The notes: generated from the sequence alone by a model not told the origin. A stretch of 64,000 nt of DNA from Guptibacillus hwajinpoensis (GCF_020171785.1 NZ_JAIVAE010000010.1:152376-216375), one strand, 5' to 3'. Shown: positions 50,335-61,309, counted from the first letter of the stretch. Made by a program: numbers and translations.

Positions 50335-51047
50335 GATTCGGAGCCCCCCAGGCGAGTTAAAATTTGTTCGTACGCTTCTGTCAAATTTCCAATATCTCTT
50401 CGAAACACGTCTTTATCTAGTTTCTCATTCGTTTTACTATCCCATAAGCGGCAAGTATCTGGAGAGATTTCATCCGCCAACATAATCTTGCCTTCCGGTG
50501 TTACACCAAACTCTAATTTAAAATCAACGAGCTTCACGTCACGCTCAAGGAAGTATTCGCGTAATAGCGTATTGATCTTTAACGCGCGTTCTTTTAATTC
50601 TTGAACGGTTTCTTCTGTTGCAAGTTCAAGTTCTAACACATGATCAAGCGTAAGAAGAGGATCACCAAGGTCATCATTCTTGTAATAAAACTCAACGATC
50701 GGCTGTTTTAGTAACTTCCCTTCATCCACACCCGTCCGTTTGGAAAAGCTACCAGCTGCGATATTTCGAACGACTACTTCAAGTGGAATAATCGATACGC
50801 GTTTTACAAGCTGTTCAGTAGAAGAAAGCTTTTCAATAAAATGACTTTCAATGCCAGCACTCTTTAAATAGTCAAAGAGCAAGCTTGTAATTTCATTGTT
50901 CAGGCGACCTTTGCCTGTAATCGTTGCTTTCTTCTCCCCGTTATAAGCAGTTGCTGAGTCTTTATACTCGACCCAGACAACCTCCGCTTCATCCGTTGCG
51001 TAAATTCTTTTCGCTTTTCCTTCGTACAACAATGTTTGCTTTTCCAT
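50322..51047 (-). CDS. purC: SAICAR synthetase
   Basis: Phosphoribosylaminoimidazole-succinocarboxamide synthase, 241 residues, joining aspartate to CAIR with ATP. Motifs are LLYEGKAKRIY, IIPLEVVVRNIAAGSF and the DEISPDTCRLWD loop. It lies 22 bases after purB. Confidence 0.97.
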   Translation of the reverse strand: MEKQTLLYEGKAKRIYATDEAEVVWVEYKDSATAYNGEKKATITGKGRLNNEITSLLFDYLKSAGIESHFIEKLSSTEQLVKRVSIIPLEVVVRNIAAGSFSKRTGVDEGKLLKQPIVEFYYKNDDLGDPLLTLDHVLELELATEETVQELKERALKINTLLREYFLERDVKLVDFKLEFGVTPEGKIMLADEISPDTCRLWDSKTNEKLDKDVFRRDIGNLTEAYEQILTRLGGSESCTK

Positions 51048-51069
51048 GGTGATCCCCTCCGATGCTTAA

Positions 51070-52362
51070 TTAAAGTCCGAGACGTTCAAAAATCATATCC
51101 ACCGGCTTTAGGTGGTAATTGTAGTCAAAGCAATCTTCAATTTCTGCTTCACTCAGTTGATCTGTAATCTTAGGGTCTGCTTCAACAAGTTCTCTAAATT
51201 GAATGCCTCTTTCCCAAGCATCCATTGCTTTTGGTTGAACGAGATCATACGCCGCTTCACGCGCCATGCCTTTATCAATAAGTGACAGCAGAACGCGCTG
51301 ACTATAAATCAAGCCATATGTTCTTGTCATGTTACGCTTCATGTTCTCAGGGAAGACCGTTAGTTTCGAAACAATTCCTGCAAAACGATTCAGCATATAG
51401 TTGAGTGCAATCGTTGCATCCGGAAGAATTACGCGTTCTGCTGATGAGTGAGAAATATCACGTTCGTGCCAAAGAGCAACGTTCTCGTAAGCTGTTGTCA
51501 TATAGCCACGAATCACACGTGCCATTCCAGTCATGTTCTCAGAACCAATCGGGTTACGCTTATGTGGCATAGCGGAAGATCCCTTTTGTCCCTTCGCGAA
51601 AAACTCTTCTACTTCACGCGTTTCACTCTTTTGAAGACCACGAATCTCAACAGCAAACTTTTCGATCGATGTCGCGACAAGTGCTAGAGCTGACATGTAA
51701 TGCGCATGACGATCGCGCTGAAGCGTTTGTGTTGAAATCGGCGCTGGTTGTAACCCAAGCTTTTCACAAACATATTGCTCAATAAATGGATCAATGTTTG
51801 CATATGTTCCAACTGCTCCTGATAGTTTACCGAAACGAACGTTGTCAGAAGCTGTTTTAAATCGATCCAAGTTACGCTTCATTTCCTCATACCATAGCGC
51901 CATTTTAAGACCGAACGTTGTTGGTTCTGCATGAACACCATGAGTTCTTCCCATCATGACGGTATACTTATGTTCCTGCGCTTTTGCTTTTAGAACGTCA
52001 ATGAATTTCTCGATGTCTTTAATCAAAATGTCGTTCGCTTGATTCAGCTGATAAGAAAGTGCAGTATCAACGACATCTGTGGATGTTAGGCCGTAGTGCA
52101 CCCATTTCCGTTCTTCTCCAAGTGTTTCAGATACCGCTCTTGTGAAAGCCACCACATCATGACGCGTTTCTTCTTCAATCTCATGAATGCGATCAACGTT
52201 GAAACCAGCGTTTTCACGGATTTTTTGAACATCTTCTTTCGGAATGATGCCAAGTTCAGCCCAAGCTTCACATGCTAAAATTTCTACCTCTAGCCACGCA
52301 TTGTAGCGGTTTTCCTCTGTCCAAATCGCTCCCATTTCAGGGCGAGTATAACGTTCAATCAT
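51070..52362 (-). CDS. purB: Adenylosuccinate lyase
   Basis: A fumarase/aspartase-superfamily lyase of 430 residues acting twice in purine synthesis: SAICAR to AICAR and adenylosuccinate to AMP. The catalytic histidine is in [11 protein letters not shown], and the flexible signature loop reads [16 protein letters not shown] with the catalytic Ser. It follows purK by 25 bases. Confidence 0.97.
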   Translation of the reverse strand: MIERYTRPEMGAIWTEENRYNAWLEVEILACEAWAELGIIPKEDVQKIRENAGFNVDRIHEIEEETRHDVVAFTRAVSETLGEERKWVHYGLTSTDVVDTALSYQLNQANDILIKDIEKFIDVLKAKAQEHKYTVMMGRTHGVHAEPTTFGLKMALWYEEMKRNLDRFKTASDNVRFGKLSGAVGTYANIDPFIEQYVCEKLGLQPAPISTQTLQRDRHAHYMSALALVATSIEKFAVEIRGLQKSETREVEEFFAKGQKGSSAMPHKRNPIGSENMTGMARVIRGYMTTAYENVALWHERDISHSSAERVILPDATIALNYMLNRFAGIVSKLTVFPENMKRNMTRTYGLIYSQRVLLSLIDKGMAREAAYDLVQPKAMDAWERGIQFRELVEADPKITDQLSEAEIEDCFDYNYHLKPVDMIFERLGL

Positions 52363-52387
52363 TGTAAGTCCTCCTGGTCTCTTGTCT

Positions 52388-53500
52388 TTACTGCCATAAC
52401 TTCCATGAGTTCATTCGCTTGATTGCTTCTTCGGTTGAAGGGGCAAGAAAGTTAATGTGGCCCATTTTACGATTTGGCTTTGCTTCGTCTTTTCCATATA
52501 AATGTAGCTTTGCATCGCCGAGCTCTGAAATGCTGTTCATAAGCGGAGTCACATGCTGACCGAGCAAGTTTCCCATCACCACAGGTTTTAACAGTTCTGT
52601 GTTCCCAAGCGGCAATCCACATATCGCTCGAATATGTTGCTCAAATTGTGATGTTTCACATGCCTCCATCGTATAATGACCAGAATTATGCGGACGTGGT
52701 GCAAGCTCATTCACATAAATCTCATTATCTTTAAGAAATAGCTCAACTGCAAGTGTTCCAACAAGTTGAAGTGAATTTGCAATCTTCTTTCCAACCTCAT
52801 CCGCTTTCGTTATGACCGCTTCGTCTACTCGAGCAGGAACAATCGTTTGATGAAGAATATTGTTCACATGAACATTCTCACCTACAGGAAAAGTTGTTGT
52901 TTCCCCTGATACACTGCGTGTCACAATCACAGAGAGTTCCTTTTGAAATGGAACCCAGCTTTCAAGAATACAAGGTACATCCGGAAAAGTGAGAGCTTCA
53001 ACATCTTTTTCCGTTTTAAGTACCCACTGCCCTTTCCCATCATAACCACCCGTACGTGTTTTAAGGACTGAAGGAAGACCGATTTTCTCGAGTGCATCCA
53101 TAAATTCTTGATGAGAGCCGACTGGTTCAAAAGGCGCTACTTGAAGACCAGAATCCTGAATCGCTGTTTTCTCAACATAGCGATCTTGCGTCACTCGAAG
53201 TAGTTCTCCCCCCTGAGGCATATATGCATTTTCTTCCAACCATTTTGCTGTATCGTGTGTTATATTTTCAAATTCATACGTGATCACATCACTTAAGTCA
53301 GCTAGCTTACGAGCGCCATCTAAGTCATCATAGCTACTGACCACCTCATGATCCGCTACCTGCCCACAAGGAGAATCTTTTTTCGGTTCGAGAACTGCGA
53401 TTTTGTAGCCCATCTCTCTTGCCTTTAACGCCATCATTCTCCCTAGCTGTCCGCCACCTAAAATTCCAATTGTACTTCCTGGCAAAATGGTTTTCCTCAT
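52388..53500 (-). CDS. purK: N5-carboxyaminoimidazole ribonucleotide synthetase
   Basis: An ATP-grasp enzyme of 370 residues that carboxylates AIR with bicarbonate and ATP. The N-terminal [16 protein letters not shown] loop, [15 protein letters not shown], and [15 protein letters not shown] are diagnostic. Its ATG overlaps the purE stop (ATGA). Confidence 0.97.
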   Translation of the reverse strand: MRKTILPGSTIGILGGGQLGRMMALKAREMGYKIAVLEPKKDSPCGQVADHEVVSSYDDLDGARKLADLSDVITYEFENITHDTAKWLEENAYMPQGGELLRVTQDRYVEKTAIQDSGLQVAPFEPVGSHQEFMDALEKIGLPSVLKTRTGGYDGKGQWVLKTEKDVEALTFPDVPCILESWVPFQKELSVIVTRSVSGETTTFPVGENVHVNNILHQTIVPARVDEAVITKADEVGKKIANSLQLVGTLAVELFLKDNEIYVNELAPRPHNSGHYTMEACETSQFEQHIRAICGLPLGNTELLKPVVMGNLLGQHVTPLMNSISELGDAKLHLYGKDEAKPNRKMGHINFLAPSTEEAIKRMNSWKLWQ

Positions 53501-53982
53501 AAGCTGTCACTACTTTCGAGTACGGTTTCTTTCATTTGAAATCGATATTCGCTAAGCTTTTGCTCGATCGTTTCATCACCTGTACTTAGAATTTGCGCAG
53601 CAAGCAATCCAGCATTTTTCGCTCCCGCTTTTCCAATCGCCACGGTTGCTACAGGCACGCCACCTGGCATTTGTACGATCGAAAGGAGAGAATCTAAACC
53701 GTTTAATGCGCGTGATTGAACAGGTACACCAATGACTGGGAGGGTTGTTTTGGCTGCTACCATCCCTGGTAAGTGTGCAGCACCACCAGCACCAGCAATG
53801 ATTACGTTCAAGCCACGTTCTCTTGCCGATTCTGCATATTCAAACATTAATTCCGGCGTTCGATGAGCCGAAACAACTTTTTTCTCGTATGGTACTTGAA
53901 GTTCTTCTAGTATGTCACAGGCATGCTTCATCGTATCCCAATCAGAAGTGCTTCCCATGATGACGCCAACTTTTGCGTTCAT
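53497..53982 (-). CDS. purE: N5-CAIR mutase
   Basis: A 161-residue class I PurE that moves the carboxyl group of N5-CAIR to carbon 4. It has the [11 protein letters not shown] loop, SAHRTPE with the catalytic His, [11 protein letters not shown] and GVPVQS. It is the first gene of the twelve-gene operon, with AAGGAGG before the ATG and the guanine riboswitch about 160 bases upstream. Confidence 0.97.
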   Translation of the reverse strand: MNAKVGVIMGSTSDWDTMKHACDILEELQVPYEKKVVSAHRTPELMFEYAESARERGLNVIIAGAGGAAHLPGMVAAKTTLPVIGVPVQSRALNGLDSLLSIVQMPGGVPVATVAIGKAGAKNAGLLAAQILSTGDETIEQKLSEYRFQMKETVLESSDSL

Positions 53983-54034
53983 GCTATTCCTCCTTAAATG
54001 AAGGTGCTAATTAATCAAAATAGTGTGAAAATAA

Positions 54035-54091
54035 CAGAAAAGCCCGAGATAGAATTCTTCTATTTACTTAGAAGAAGCTTCTACCTCGGGC
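54035..54091 (-). terminator. Attenuator terminator of the pur riboswitch
   Basis: On the minus strand GCCCGAGGTAGAAG and CTTCTATCTCGGGC-type arms (54042-54091) form a long stem followed by TTTTCTGTT. It lies between the aptamer and purE and should form when the aptamer is ligand-bound. Confidence 0.88.
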
Positions 54092-54140
54092 GAAAACACA
54101 TCCGTCCTGATCTGCGCGTACGCAAAACACGACTTTCCCC

Positions 54141-54207
54141 CTCATAGTCCGACGATTTAAGGTCGTCAGGTAGAAACTTATGGGCCTTATTCCCAAGATT
54201 ATATGAG
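54141..54207 (-). promoter_or_regulatory. Guanine-class purine riboswitch
   Basis: Read on the minus strand, the 67-base aptamer has the P1 helix CTCATA/TATGAG, the AATCTTGG...CCCATAAG P2 arm, the TTTCTACC junction, and a P3 arm CTGACGACC...GTCGG ending in GGACTATGAG. The specificity base before the UAUG is C (GAC rather than GAU), which selects guanine or hypoxanthine over adenine. High guanine would promote the downstream terminator and lower pur expression. Confidence 0.95.
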
Positions 54208-54229
54208 GTATCCTTTTTGCTCCTCTTTC

Positions 54230-54307
54230 ATAGTAACAAGAGCGACGTTCAACTGTCAACGAAAAATCGAACGATGTGTTTTATATCGACTATAATGTTC
54301 GGTTTTT
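54230..54307 (-). promoter_or_regulatory. pur promoter with two PurR boxes
   Basis: On the minus strand one PurBox, AAAACCGAACATT, lies at 54294-54307 and an inverted second, AAAAATCGAACGAT on the plus strand, at 54262-54275, about 18 bases apart. This is the tandem inverted arrangement bound by Bacillus PurR. The promoter follows: TTGACA at 54259-54254, 18 bases, TACTAT at 54235-54230. The first box touches the end of yebG. Confidence 0.88.
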
Positions 54308-54500
54308 ACTTTAACTTTCCATCAAAAACAATTTTCCGACCGGCTAGCTCTGGTTCTTTAGATCCCTTACTTTCTTTAAAGACAGGTTCTTCCCTACGTC
54401 TCACAGGCATATATCCTTCGTCATCCATTCGTTTTAAACAGTCAGAAAGTGATTCATTTTCATGAACCTCGAACTTCTTTTTCTTTGCTTTCTTTTCCAT
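54306..54500 (-). CDS. yebG: NETI-motif protein YebG
   Basis: A 64-residue very basic and acidic small protein of the NETI family, named after a motif before DCL-RM-x-EGY. Here the motif reads NESLSDCLKRMDDEGYMPVRR, so NETI is changed to NESL while the rest is kept. The function is unknown. The position between yebE and purE is the same as in B. subtilis. Confidence 0.9.
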   Translation of the reverse strand: MEKKAKKKKFEVHENESLSDCLKRMDDEGYMPVRRREEPVFKESKGSKEPELAGRKIVFDGKLK

Positions 54501-54503
54501 ACA

Positions 54504-55031
54504 TTACCTCCGAATTTTTCTAACCCAGAATCCACCCTGGAAGGTCCGGGGTTCATAAGAGATAACGAAAGCTTTCGGATCAAGATCTTCAATCGCTTTA
54601 TAGAGCTTTCTTTCCGATTTACGTGACGTTAGTACTTGCATCACCAAACGTTCTCCCTGTCTACCATGTGCAAGGTAATGCGTAACACCATACCCGATAT
54701 CTCTTAATTTATTAGGAATATCATCTTCAAGCTTTGTTGTAATGGCATTCACTGTAATATAACCAAGCGCAAGGTATTCTTCAATCTTCATCCCAACGAT
54801 AATTCCTACACCAAAACCTAGGGCATATGCAATTACGTTTTGAATTTGCCCTAGGTTATCGAGGACGAGACCAAGTCCTATAACATATATGGCAATTTCA
54901 ATTGTTCCTGTAACAGCTGCAAGGTACCGCTGACCTTTAAGTGTTAGAATCGTCCGCATCGTAAGAAACGATACATAGAAAATATTAATCACAAAAATAG
55001 TCAAAACCATGCCAAGACCTGTATCCAGCAT
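54504..55031 (-). CDS. yebE: DUF2179/UPF0316 membrane protein YebE
   Basis: A 175-residue protein with three N-terminal transmembrane helices ([45 protein letters not shown]) and a C-terminal DUF2179 domain ([25 protein letters not shown]). Its role is unknown. GGAGG lies six bases before the ATG at 55031; an ATG at 55037 abuts that site and is unlikely. It precedes yebG by three bases and is probably co-transcribed with it. Confidence 0.9.
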   Translation of the reverse strand: MLDTGLGMVLTIFVINIFYVSFLTMRTILTLKGQRYLAAVTGTIEIAIYVIGLGLVLDNLGQIQNVIAYALGFGVGIIVGMKIEEYLALGYITVNAITTKLEDDIPNKLRDIGYGVTHYLAHGRQGERLVMQVLTSRKSERKLYKAIEDLDPKAFVISYEPRTFQGGFWVRKIRR

Positions 55032-55255
55032 GTCCATCCTCCTTTTCCCTTATCGTTCTAACTCGAACTTTCCCTAGCATAACACGAGGAAACAGAAAAC
55101 CGCATGCGATATTTATCGAATTTAGCTAAAAAGTTTCGACTAATTTTTCCATGTTTCTCTTTTAACAGGATTCGCTTTTGAAAACTGTTTTTGTATGCAC
55201 TTAACAATCAATTGTTTGGTGCATATACTGGGAAAAAGCCCGGGGAGGAAACCAT

Positions 55256-55699
55256 ATGGGGGACTATTGGAGTCAAATGTATGATTGGCGAAATAAGATG
55301 AATAAATTTATGGGGGATGACTTCTGGACAGATTTTCAGGATATGTTCGCTTCGAACGGTCCACTTGTCAATCTTTACGAAGCAGGAAACGAACTTATTT
55401 GCACCGTCTACCTTCCGGGAATTAAGAAGATCGATGATGTAGATGTGTACATTCATTATCGGACACTTAAAGTAAAAGGTCAGACGACAATGAACCTTAA
55501 AGGGTATCGAAACGTTCAGGAGGAGTATAAGCATGGCCCATTTGAACGCATTGTTGAACTTCCTTTTCCCGTTCGCGATAAACCGATTGATGCGAGTTAT
55601 AAAAGAGGTATCCTATTAATTCATCTTCATAGACTTATTGAATCAAGAGAAGATAAGAAGCGATTGAAAATCACCGATGTCGAATTAGATGAATCCTAA
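55256..55699 (+). CDS. Hsp20/alpha-crystallin-family protein
   Basis: A 147-residue protein with a short N-terminal region (residues 1-38) and an alpha-crystallin beta sandwich: GPLVNLYEAGNELICTVYLPGI, DVDVYIHYRTLKVKG, GPFERIVELPFPV, and ASYKRGILLIHLHR in place of the usual A-x-x-x-n-GvL motif. In bacilli such proteins are small heat-shock chaperones or spore coat components (CotP/YocM). Which one applies is not evident. The ATG follows GGGGAGGAAA. Confidence 0.85.
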   Translation: MGDYWSQMYDWRNKMNKFMGDDFWTDFQDMFASNGPLVNLYEAGNELICTVYLPGIKKIDDVDVYIHYRTLKVKGQTTMNLKGYRNVQEEYKHGPFERIVELPFPVRDKPIDASYKRGILLIHLHRLIESREDKKRLKITDVELDES

Positions 55700-55704
55700 A
55701 AAAA

Positions 55705-55733
55705 CAGAGGCAATTGACGATTGCCTCTGTCAC
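55705..55733. terminator. Terminator between the hsp20-like gene and ureH
   Basis: CAGAGGCAAT and ATTGCCTCTG pair around TGACG; A-rich on the left and T/C-rich on the right, so it serves the plus gene weakly and the minus-strand urease operon well. Confidence 0.82.
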
Positions 55734-55738
55734 ACCCT

Positions 55739-56371
55739 CTATAGAAAGCTAAATAAGCCATCCGTTACGCCAATACGGTAGATATAATAGCATCCAAACC
55801 CCACTGATAGAATGCCAGTTAGCTGAGTTAGTCGATGGTTTAGTTTCCTTTGTTTTCTTGTAATGACGAACGGAATACCAAGGATAGTGGTAAATCCTAG
55901 CATACCAACGCATGTCCCAACTCCAAAAACGAGAATATAGATCGCTCCTTGCCACAGCGTCTCTACTGTCCCCATCGTTAAAAGAACCATTGCTGCACTT
56001 CCGGCTAACCCATGAACAAATCCAATCATACCTGATTGGAGGTAACTGCGATCACCCTTCAATTCTTTATTTGCTGTTTTTGTTAAGAACGTTTTAATCC
56101 CCAGAAACACGAGCATAAATCCTACGAGCATTTCAAGCGACATCGCCCAAGTGTCTGTAATCGTTGCATTAAAGAGAAAGAGAAGCATGCCGATCAGGAA
56201 AAGCGTTGAGGTATGTCCAATTCCCCAGTAAACACCCGCTAACGACGATTTCCACAAACTACGCGTTTTGCTCGCTATGGTTGAAACGGCAATCACATGA
56301 TCTGGTTCAATTGCATGTTTGATACCAAGTAAAAAACCAATTACTAATATGGATACTAGACTAGCGTCCAT
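55739..56371 (-). CDS. ureH: UreH-type nickel permease
   Basis: A six-helix membrane protein of 210 residues from the UreH/NiCoT-related group, which imports nickel for urease. The signature nickel site is KHAIEPDHVIAVST in helix II (HAx3DH type), with GVYWGIGHTSTLF in the next helix and GFVHGLAGSAAMVLL in the third. It is the last gene of the urease cluster, 24 bases after ureD. Confidence 0.9.
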   Translation of the reverse strand: MDASLVSILVIGFLLGIKHAIEPDHVIAVSTIASKTRSLWKSSLAGVYWGIGHTSTLFLIGMLLFLFNATITDTWAMSLEMLVGFMLVFLGIKTFLTKTANKELKGDRSYLQSGMIGFVHGLAGSAAMVLLTMGTVETLWQGAIYILVFGVGTCVGMLGFTTILGIPFVITRKQRKLNHRLTQLTGILSVGFGCYYIYRIGVTDGLFSFL

Positions 56372-56395
56372 CCTTTCCCCCCTCTATGTCTCCTA

Positions 56396-57205
56396 CTATT
56401 TACGCCAGGATATCGCGCTTTGATTGTTAATTGTTCGATGAATGAATGTTTCAATTGCAGCAAACACCTTCTCAATACGAGAAGTCCGCTTTGCAAGAAT
56501 TCGAAAGCAACAGCCAGGAATCGGTAACATCGAAACGCCGAAATGAGCATCAGGAAAGGAAGAAAGTTCCTCTCTCAACGTCTCAATCCATTCCTCACTT
56601 ACACTCGGGTGGATAAAAAATAAGGATCCGATATGGGTATTCCCTTCTAACTGAAGCAGGCTTCTTACATCCTCATCAGGCTTTAATCGTAGATGGTCAT
56701 AAACGGCTAGCTTTTCATTCTGATAGATTTTCACCTTAGATGTCACACACGTATAAGGGAATAGTTCCCCTTCCTTCGACCAGCCTGGCGTCACAATATC
56801 GGTTAGAAATAAAACGGCGCTTTTATCCATGTATACATCCGTTTGTTGGATAAAGCGCGCATCTCGATACGCGATGAGCGGATCCAGCTTTAGATGTAAT
56901 TGACTCTTTTCATCTAGCTTATAAACGCTTTTCTGCTCGACTTGCTTGTTTCGTGTTTTATAAATCTTCGTAGATGCCTGCGTTGTCACTGCTAACTTCG
57001 CATTCTTTCTTACATTAATCTTAGTAAAATATGTATCGCCATCAACATAGCCACCGCCTACATGAATCAACTGTACAAGTGGGAGACCTTCTTCTGTGTA
57101 AGTAGGACGTGAGATTTTAAATACTCCGTTGTAATAAGCATCTGACAGAACGGACTTGCCATATCTCTCAGATGCTTCTAACTGAAGATAACCTGTATAG
57201 GTCAC
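56396..57205 (-). CDS. ureD: Urease accessory protein UreD
   Basis: A 269-residue chaperone that, with UreF and UreG, forms the complex delivering nickel into apo-urease. The family pattern is seen in [37 protein letters not shown] and [12 protein letters not shown]. It starts with GTG overlapping the ureG stop (GTGA). Confidence 0.94.
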   Translation of the reverse strand: MTYTGYLQLEASERYGKSVLSDAYYNGVFKISRPTYTEEGLPLVQLIHVGGGYVDGDTYFTKINVRKNAKLAVTTQASTKIYKTRNKQVEQKSVYKLDEKSQLHLKLDPLIAYRDARFIQQTDVYMDKSAVLFLTDIVTPGWSKEGELFPYTCVTSKVKIYQNEKLAVYDHLRLKPDEDVRSLLQLEGNTHIGSLFFIHPSVSEEWIETLREELSSFPDAHFGVSMLPIPGCCFRILAKRTSRIEKVFAAIETFIHRTINNQSAISWRK

Positions 57206-57819
57206 TGCTCAAGTCCTACAAAAAATGCCTGTTCTTTGATCCAGTTCACTACATCACTAACCCCTGTTTCATCCTTTAAGTTCGTGAAGAAAAATGTGCG
57301 ATCTCCTCTTGATTTCAGCGTATCCTCACGCATGATATCAAGATTCGCGCCAACGTAAGGAGCAAGATCCGTTTTATTAATAATAAACAGATCTGACTTA
57401 ATCATTCCCTGCCCCCCTTTACGAGGGATCTTCTCTCCCTGCGCCACATCAATAATATAAATGGAGAAATCAACGAGCTCAGGACTAAACGTAGCAGCGA
57501 GATTATCGCCTCCGCTTTCCACAAAAATAAGATCAAGATCTTCATGACGTTCGTTTAATTCATCAATAGCAGCAAAGTTCATCGATGCATCTTCTCGAAT
57601 CGCCGTATGCGGGCACCCACCAGTTTCGACTCCAATAATCCTGTCGGATGGTAAAATCCCATTCTTCGTTAGAAACTTTGCATCTTCTTTTGTGTAAATA
57701 TCATTTGTAATAACCGCCATGCTAAATTCATCTTTCATCGCTCGAGTTAATCGATCAACTAATAATGTTTTGCCAGCACCAACTGGCCCTCCGATGCCAA
57801 TTCGAATCGGTTCACTCAT
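57202..57819 (-). CDS. ureG: Urease accessory GTPase UreG
   Basis: A SIMIBI-class GTPase of 205 residues that powers nickel insertion. The P-loop is G11-PVGAGKT18; a nickel-binding site is in [32 protein letters not shown] and [10 protein letters not shown] complete the G domain. No His-rich N-terminal extension is present, so it does not store nickel. Confidence 0.97.
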   Translation of the reverse strand: MSEPIRIGIGGPVGAGKTLLVDRLTRAMKDEFSMAVITNDIYTKEDAKFLTKNGILPSDRIIGVETGGCPHTAIREDASMNFAAIDELNERHEDLDLIFVESGGDNLAATFSPELVDFSIYIIDVAQGEKIPRKGGQGMIKSDLFIINKTDLAPYVGANLDIMREDTLKSRGDRTFFFTNLKDETGVSDVVNWIKEQAFFVGLEQ

Positions 57820-57836
57820 TTTCGATCATCCTTTCC

Positions 57837-58523
57837 TTAACTCATAAATAATCGGACATTAATCGTCTCATGCTGCATTTGCGCGATCTCAAGACCTGGG
57901 GACCCGATTCCGAAGTCACTCTCATCAAGTGACATGATCTTTTCTACACTCTTGGTGAGGAGAGGCTGGATCTCGACAAGAATACGCTGACCATCTGTTT
58001 GCCCAAGCGGCACGCCTCTGACAGCATTTTGAACAAGTGACGAAGCTGTCGCAAACCCATAGCAGGAAACCGCTGTTTCCACGTCAATCCCAAGATGGTG
58101 AGAAACAATTGCAAAGACTAAAGCACCATGTCCATAAACGTTCTTCTCTTTCAATTCATCGAGGTACTGTTCAAAAATGAAATTGGGATAAAGTGTTGAG
58201 ACGACCTTAACAAGGCGATCGCCAATTCTCCTGTTCCCTTCTCTTGTTTCTCGCGCCATTCCAAGCGCATACAGCGATTGATCGAGCTCCCAAAGCTGAT
58301 CAACTTTGCCTGATTCTAACCACTCGTAAGCGAACCGACAGGCTAATCCATCCGTGTAAACAAGCTGATTCATCAGAAAAAGCTCAAGCACGTGTTGAAA
58401 GGAGGGGGCATCATGAACGGTACCGTTCGAGATATACGTCTCAATTCCAAACGAATGCGAGAATGCACCTGATGGAAACTGGGAATCACTCATTTGGAGC
58501 ATTGGAAAAAGCACATTAGTCAT
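57837..58523 (-). CDS. ureF: Urease accessory protein UreF
   Basis: A 228-residue all-helical chaperone that gates UreG activity in the activation complex. It has LQMSDSQFPSGAFSHSFGIETYI near the N terminus, which is the family signature, and NAVRGVPLGQTDGQRIL. The start is uncertain between ATG at 58523 and TTG at 58529; neither has a strong ribosome site, which suggests coupling to ureE, which it overlaps. Confidence 0.94.
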   Translation of the reverse strand: MTNVLFPMLQMSDSQFPSGAFSHSFGIETYISNGTVHDAPSFQHVLELFLMNQLVYTDGLACRFAYEWLESGKVDQLWELDQSLYALGMARETREGNRRIGDRLVKVVSTLYPNFIFEQYLDELKEKNVYGHGALVFAIVSHHLGIDVETAVSCYGFATASSLVQNAVRGVPLGQTDGQRILVEIQPLLTKSVEKIMSLDESDFGIGSPGLEIAQMQHETINVRLFMS

Positions 58524-58956
58524 GCCCAATGTATTTAAACGCTTCTTTCATTTTTCGTTCTTCAATAACGTGGGTAACGTTCATTTCAGTTAACAACCGA
58601 ACGACGAGATAGTCATGCTGCACAATCATCTCGTTCCCCTCAAATTGTGCGGGCAAATGACGGTTGCCAAGCATATGCGCTACTTCTCCCATCTGTTTTA
58701 ATGAATCTGGCTGAATCACGATGACTTCATCCTCCAGTACACTAATAACAATCACATTTTCTGATGTGCGATGAAGAATATCACCATCGATCAAATCGAC
58801 GGGTTTGGATAGTTTAATCCCAATCTCTTTCCCGTGATCGGTTTTCACACGCTGAATTCGTTTCACGAGCTCATCACTACGAAGATAAACACGCTCTACA
58901 TGCGGTTGTGCTTCTTTTTCTTCGTGAATGTTTCCCTTTATTTCACTAATAATCAT
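58516..58956 (-). CDS. ureE: Urease nickel metallochaperone UreE
   Basis: A 146-residue nickel carrier with the peptide-binding N-terminal domain and the ferredoxin-like metal-binding domain (AHMLGNRHLPAQFEGNEMIVQHD, whose histidine binds nickel at the dimer interface). It lacks the His-rich tail of some proteobacterial UreE. It follows ureC by 11 bases. Confidence 0.95.
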   Translation of the reverse strand: MIISEIKGNIHEEKEAQPHVERVYLRSDELVKRIQRVKTDHGKEIGIKLSKPVDLIDGDILHRTSENVIVISVLEDEVIVIQPDSLKQMGEVAHMLGNRHLPAQFEGNEMIVQHDYLVVRLLTEMNVTHVIEERKMKEAFKYIGHD

Positions 58957-58967
58957 CCGCCATCACC

Positions 58968-60674
58968 TCAAAATAGAAAATATCGTTGAGCAAGTGGTAC
59001 GCTGGTTGCGGGCTCACATGTAATCAGCTCACCATCCACTTTCACTTCATACGTTTCTGGATCCACTTGAATATCCGGTGTTTCGCCATTGTATTTCATA
59101 TCTTTCTTTCTAAGCTTTCTAATATTTTGGACAGGTTTAATCATCTTTTGTAGACCAAGCTTTTCATGAACCCCTCTTTCAATAGCTGCTTGAGATAAAA
59201 AGGTAATAGAGGTTCTTGATTTCGCTTTTCCAAATTGCCCAAACATCGGTCGGTACAGAGCCGGTTGTGGCGTGGGGATCGAAGCATTCGGGTCCCCCAT
59301 CACGCTCCATGCAATCATCCCGCCTTTCACAATTTGCTCCGGCTTCACCCCAAAAAAGCCTGGCTTCCATAAAACAAAATCTGCTAGCTTCCCTACCTCA
59401 ATAGATCCAACTTCATCTGAAATGCCGTGTGCAATCGCTGGATTAATCGTATATTTCGCTATGTAACGTTTCACACGTTCGTTATCATTGGCATCGTCTT
59501 TTGGCATGGTTCCGCGTTGCTTTTTCATTTTATCAGCCGTCTGCCACGTTCTAGAAATCACTTCGCCCACTCGTCCCATCGCCTGCGAGTCAGAGCTAAT
59601 AATGCTAAAGACGCCCATATCATGCAAAATATCTTCTGCTGCAATTGTCTCTTTCCGGATTCTCGAGTCTGCAAATGCCACATCTTCTGGTACGGAAGAG
59701 TCGAGATGATGACAAACCATTAACATATCAAGATGCTCTGCAATTGTATTTGTTGTAAAGGGACGAGTTGGGTTCGTTGAAGACGGAAGAATGTGTTCAT
59801 AGGAAGCTGCCTTAATAATATCGGGAGCATGTCCTCCTCCAGCGCCTTCTGTGTGATATGTATGAATCACTCTTCCGTTAATGGCATTCAGTGTATCCTC
59901 TACAAAGCCACCTTCGTTTAATGTATCGGTATGAATTGCTACTTGAACATCATACTGATCGGCAACCGTTAATGCCGTATCGATCGAGGCTGCAGTTGTT
60001 CCCCAGTCTTCGTGAAGCTTTAGCCCAATTGCTCCTGCTTCAATTTGTTCTTGTAATGCTTCCTCACCTGAAGCATTTCCTTTCCCAAGAAAGCCAAGAT
60101 TCACTGGAAATGCTTCTGCTGACTCCAACATACGATGAATATTCCACTCACCCGGTGTACAGGTTGTCGCATTTGTTCCAGTCGCTGGACCCGTTCCTCC
60201 TCCAAGCATTGTTGTAATTCCAGATTCGATTGCAGTCTCAATTAATTGCGGACAAATAAAATGAATATGCGAATCGATTCCTCCTGCTGTGACAATCATT
60301 CCTTCAGCTGCAATGACTTCTGTAGAAGCACCAATCACAATATCGATATGATTCATTAAATAAGGATTGCCAGCTTTACCAATCGAAGCAATACGACCAT
60401 CCTTTACACCGATATCTGCTTTATAAATACCGGTATAATCCACAATAAGAGCATTGGTGACAACTAGATCGACAGAGTCACTTCTAGTCGCTAGAGGATG
60501 CTGCCCCATACCATCGCGAATCACCTTGCCACCACCGAATTTCACTTCATCCCCATAGCTTGTTTCATCCCGTTCTACTTCAATAAATAACTCTGTATCA
60601 GCTAATCGAACTTGATCTCCAACTGTTGGACCAAACATATCCGAATAAGCTTTTCTTGAAAGTTCAAAACTCAT
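58968..60674 (-). CDS. ureC: Urease alpha (catalytic) subunit
   Basis: The 568-residue nickel amidohydrolase that splits urea to ammonia and carbamate. Nickel ligands and catalytic residues are visible: [13 protein letters not shown], the carbamylated Lys in [22 protein letters not shown], the mobile-flap VCHHLDSS, and the Asp ligand region [26 protein letters not shown]. Full family length. Its ATG overlaps the ureB stop. Confidence 0.98.
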   Translation of the reverse strand: MSFELSRKAYSDMFGPTVGDQVRLADTELFIEVERDETSYGDEVKFGGGKVIRDGMGQHPLATRSDSVDLVVTNALIVDYTGIYKADIGVKDGRIASIGKAGNPYLMNHIDIVIGASTEVIAAEGMIVTAGGIDSHIHFICPQLIETAIESGITTMLGGGTGPATGTNATTCTPGEWNIHRMLESAEAFPVNLGFLGKGNASGEEALQEQIEAGAIGLKLHEDWGTTAASIDTALTVADQYDVQVAIHTDTLNEGGFVEDTLNAINGRVIHTYHTEGAGGGHAPDIIKAASYEHILPSSTNPTRPFTTNTIAEHLDMLMVCHHLDSSVPEDVAFADSRIRKETIAAEDILHDMGVFSIISSDSQAMGRVGEVISRTWQTADKMKKQRGTMPKDDANDNERVKRYIAKYTINPAIAHGISDEVGSIEVGKLADFVLWKPGFFGVKPEQIVKGGMIAWSVMGDPNASIPTPQPALYRPMFGQFGKAKSRTSITFLSQAAIERGVHEKLGLQKMIKPVQNIRKLRKKDMKYNGETPDIQVDPETYEVKVDGELITCEPATSVPLAQRYFLF

Positions 60675-60994
60675 CGATTCACCTCACCATCTAACGAACC
60701 ATTTGTTTTATTATTAAGTCCGAACACTTTACGATCACCTGAAAATTCAACGAGTGTTACTTCTTTCGCATCTCCTGGTTCAAACCGAACAGCCGTACCT
60801 GCAGCAATATTTAAATGCATACCAAAAGCGCGCTCGCGATCAAAATTTAGCGCTTCATTCACTTCGTAGAAATGAAAATGCGAACCTATTTGAACCGGTC
60901 TGTCTCCAACGTTAATGACTTCCATTTCAATCGCTTCTTTCTCTTGGTTACATACAATGGTAGTTGACTTTAACTTGTACTCACCTGGAATCAA
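60671..60994 (-). CDS. ureB: Urease beta subunit
   Basis: A 107-residue structural subunit with [26 protein letters not shown] and the [23 protein letters not shown] motif. It starts with TTG at 60994 after GAGGGGGTG and overlaps ureC by four bases. It packs with UreA and UreC in the trimeric enzyme. Confidence 0.97.
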   Translation of the reverse strand: MIPGEYKLKSTTIVCNQEKEAIEMEVINVGDRPVQIGSHFHFYEVNEALNFDRERAFGMHLNIAAGTAVRFEPGDAKEVTLVEFSGDRKVFGLNNKTNGSLDGEVNR

Positions 60995-61006
60995 CGCTTC
61001 ACCCCC

Positions 61007-61309
61007 TCAAATAATCGGATCATGAACTGTGACTAATTTGGTACCATCCTGAAAGGTAGCCTCTACTTGAATATCCGTAATCATTTCTGGCACACCTTCC
61101 ATAACATCTTCTCTAGTTAAAATCGTTCTTCCATATTGCATCAATTCAGCAACACTCTGTCCGTCTCTTGCTCCTTCAAGTACTTCATATGTAATAATCG
61201 CAATGGCCTCCGGGTAATTAAGCTTTAGCCCTCTATCCTGCCTCCTTCTCGCTAAATCTGCCGCAACGACAACCATTAATTTCTCCTGTTCTCTCGCCAT
61301 TAACTTCAA
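61007..61309 (-). CDS. ureA: Urease gamma subunit
   Basis: The 100-residue gamma subunit, first gene of the urease operon. It carries [43 protein letters not shown] and [21 protein letters not shown]. It begins with TTG at 61309, seven bases after GAGAGGA; this matches the family N terminus (MKL-x-x-REQEKL), so the ATG three codons later is less likely. Confidence 0.97.
   Translation of the reverse strand: MKLMAREQEKLMVVVAADLARRRQDRGLKLNYPEAIAIITYEVLEGARDGQSVAELMQYGRTILTREDVMEGVPEMITDIQVEATFQDGTKLVTVHDPII

Noticed and set aside
59427..60217. Plus-strand frames of 98 and 108 codons within ureC
   Set aside because: Both are antisense to conserved active-site segments of ureC and have no ribosome site.
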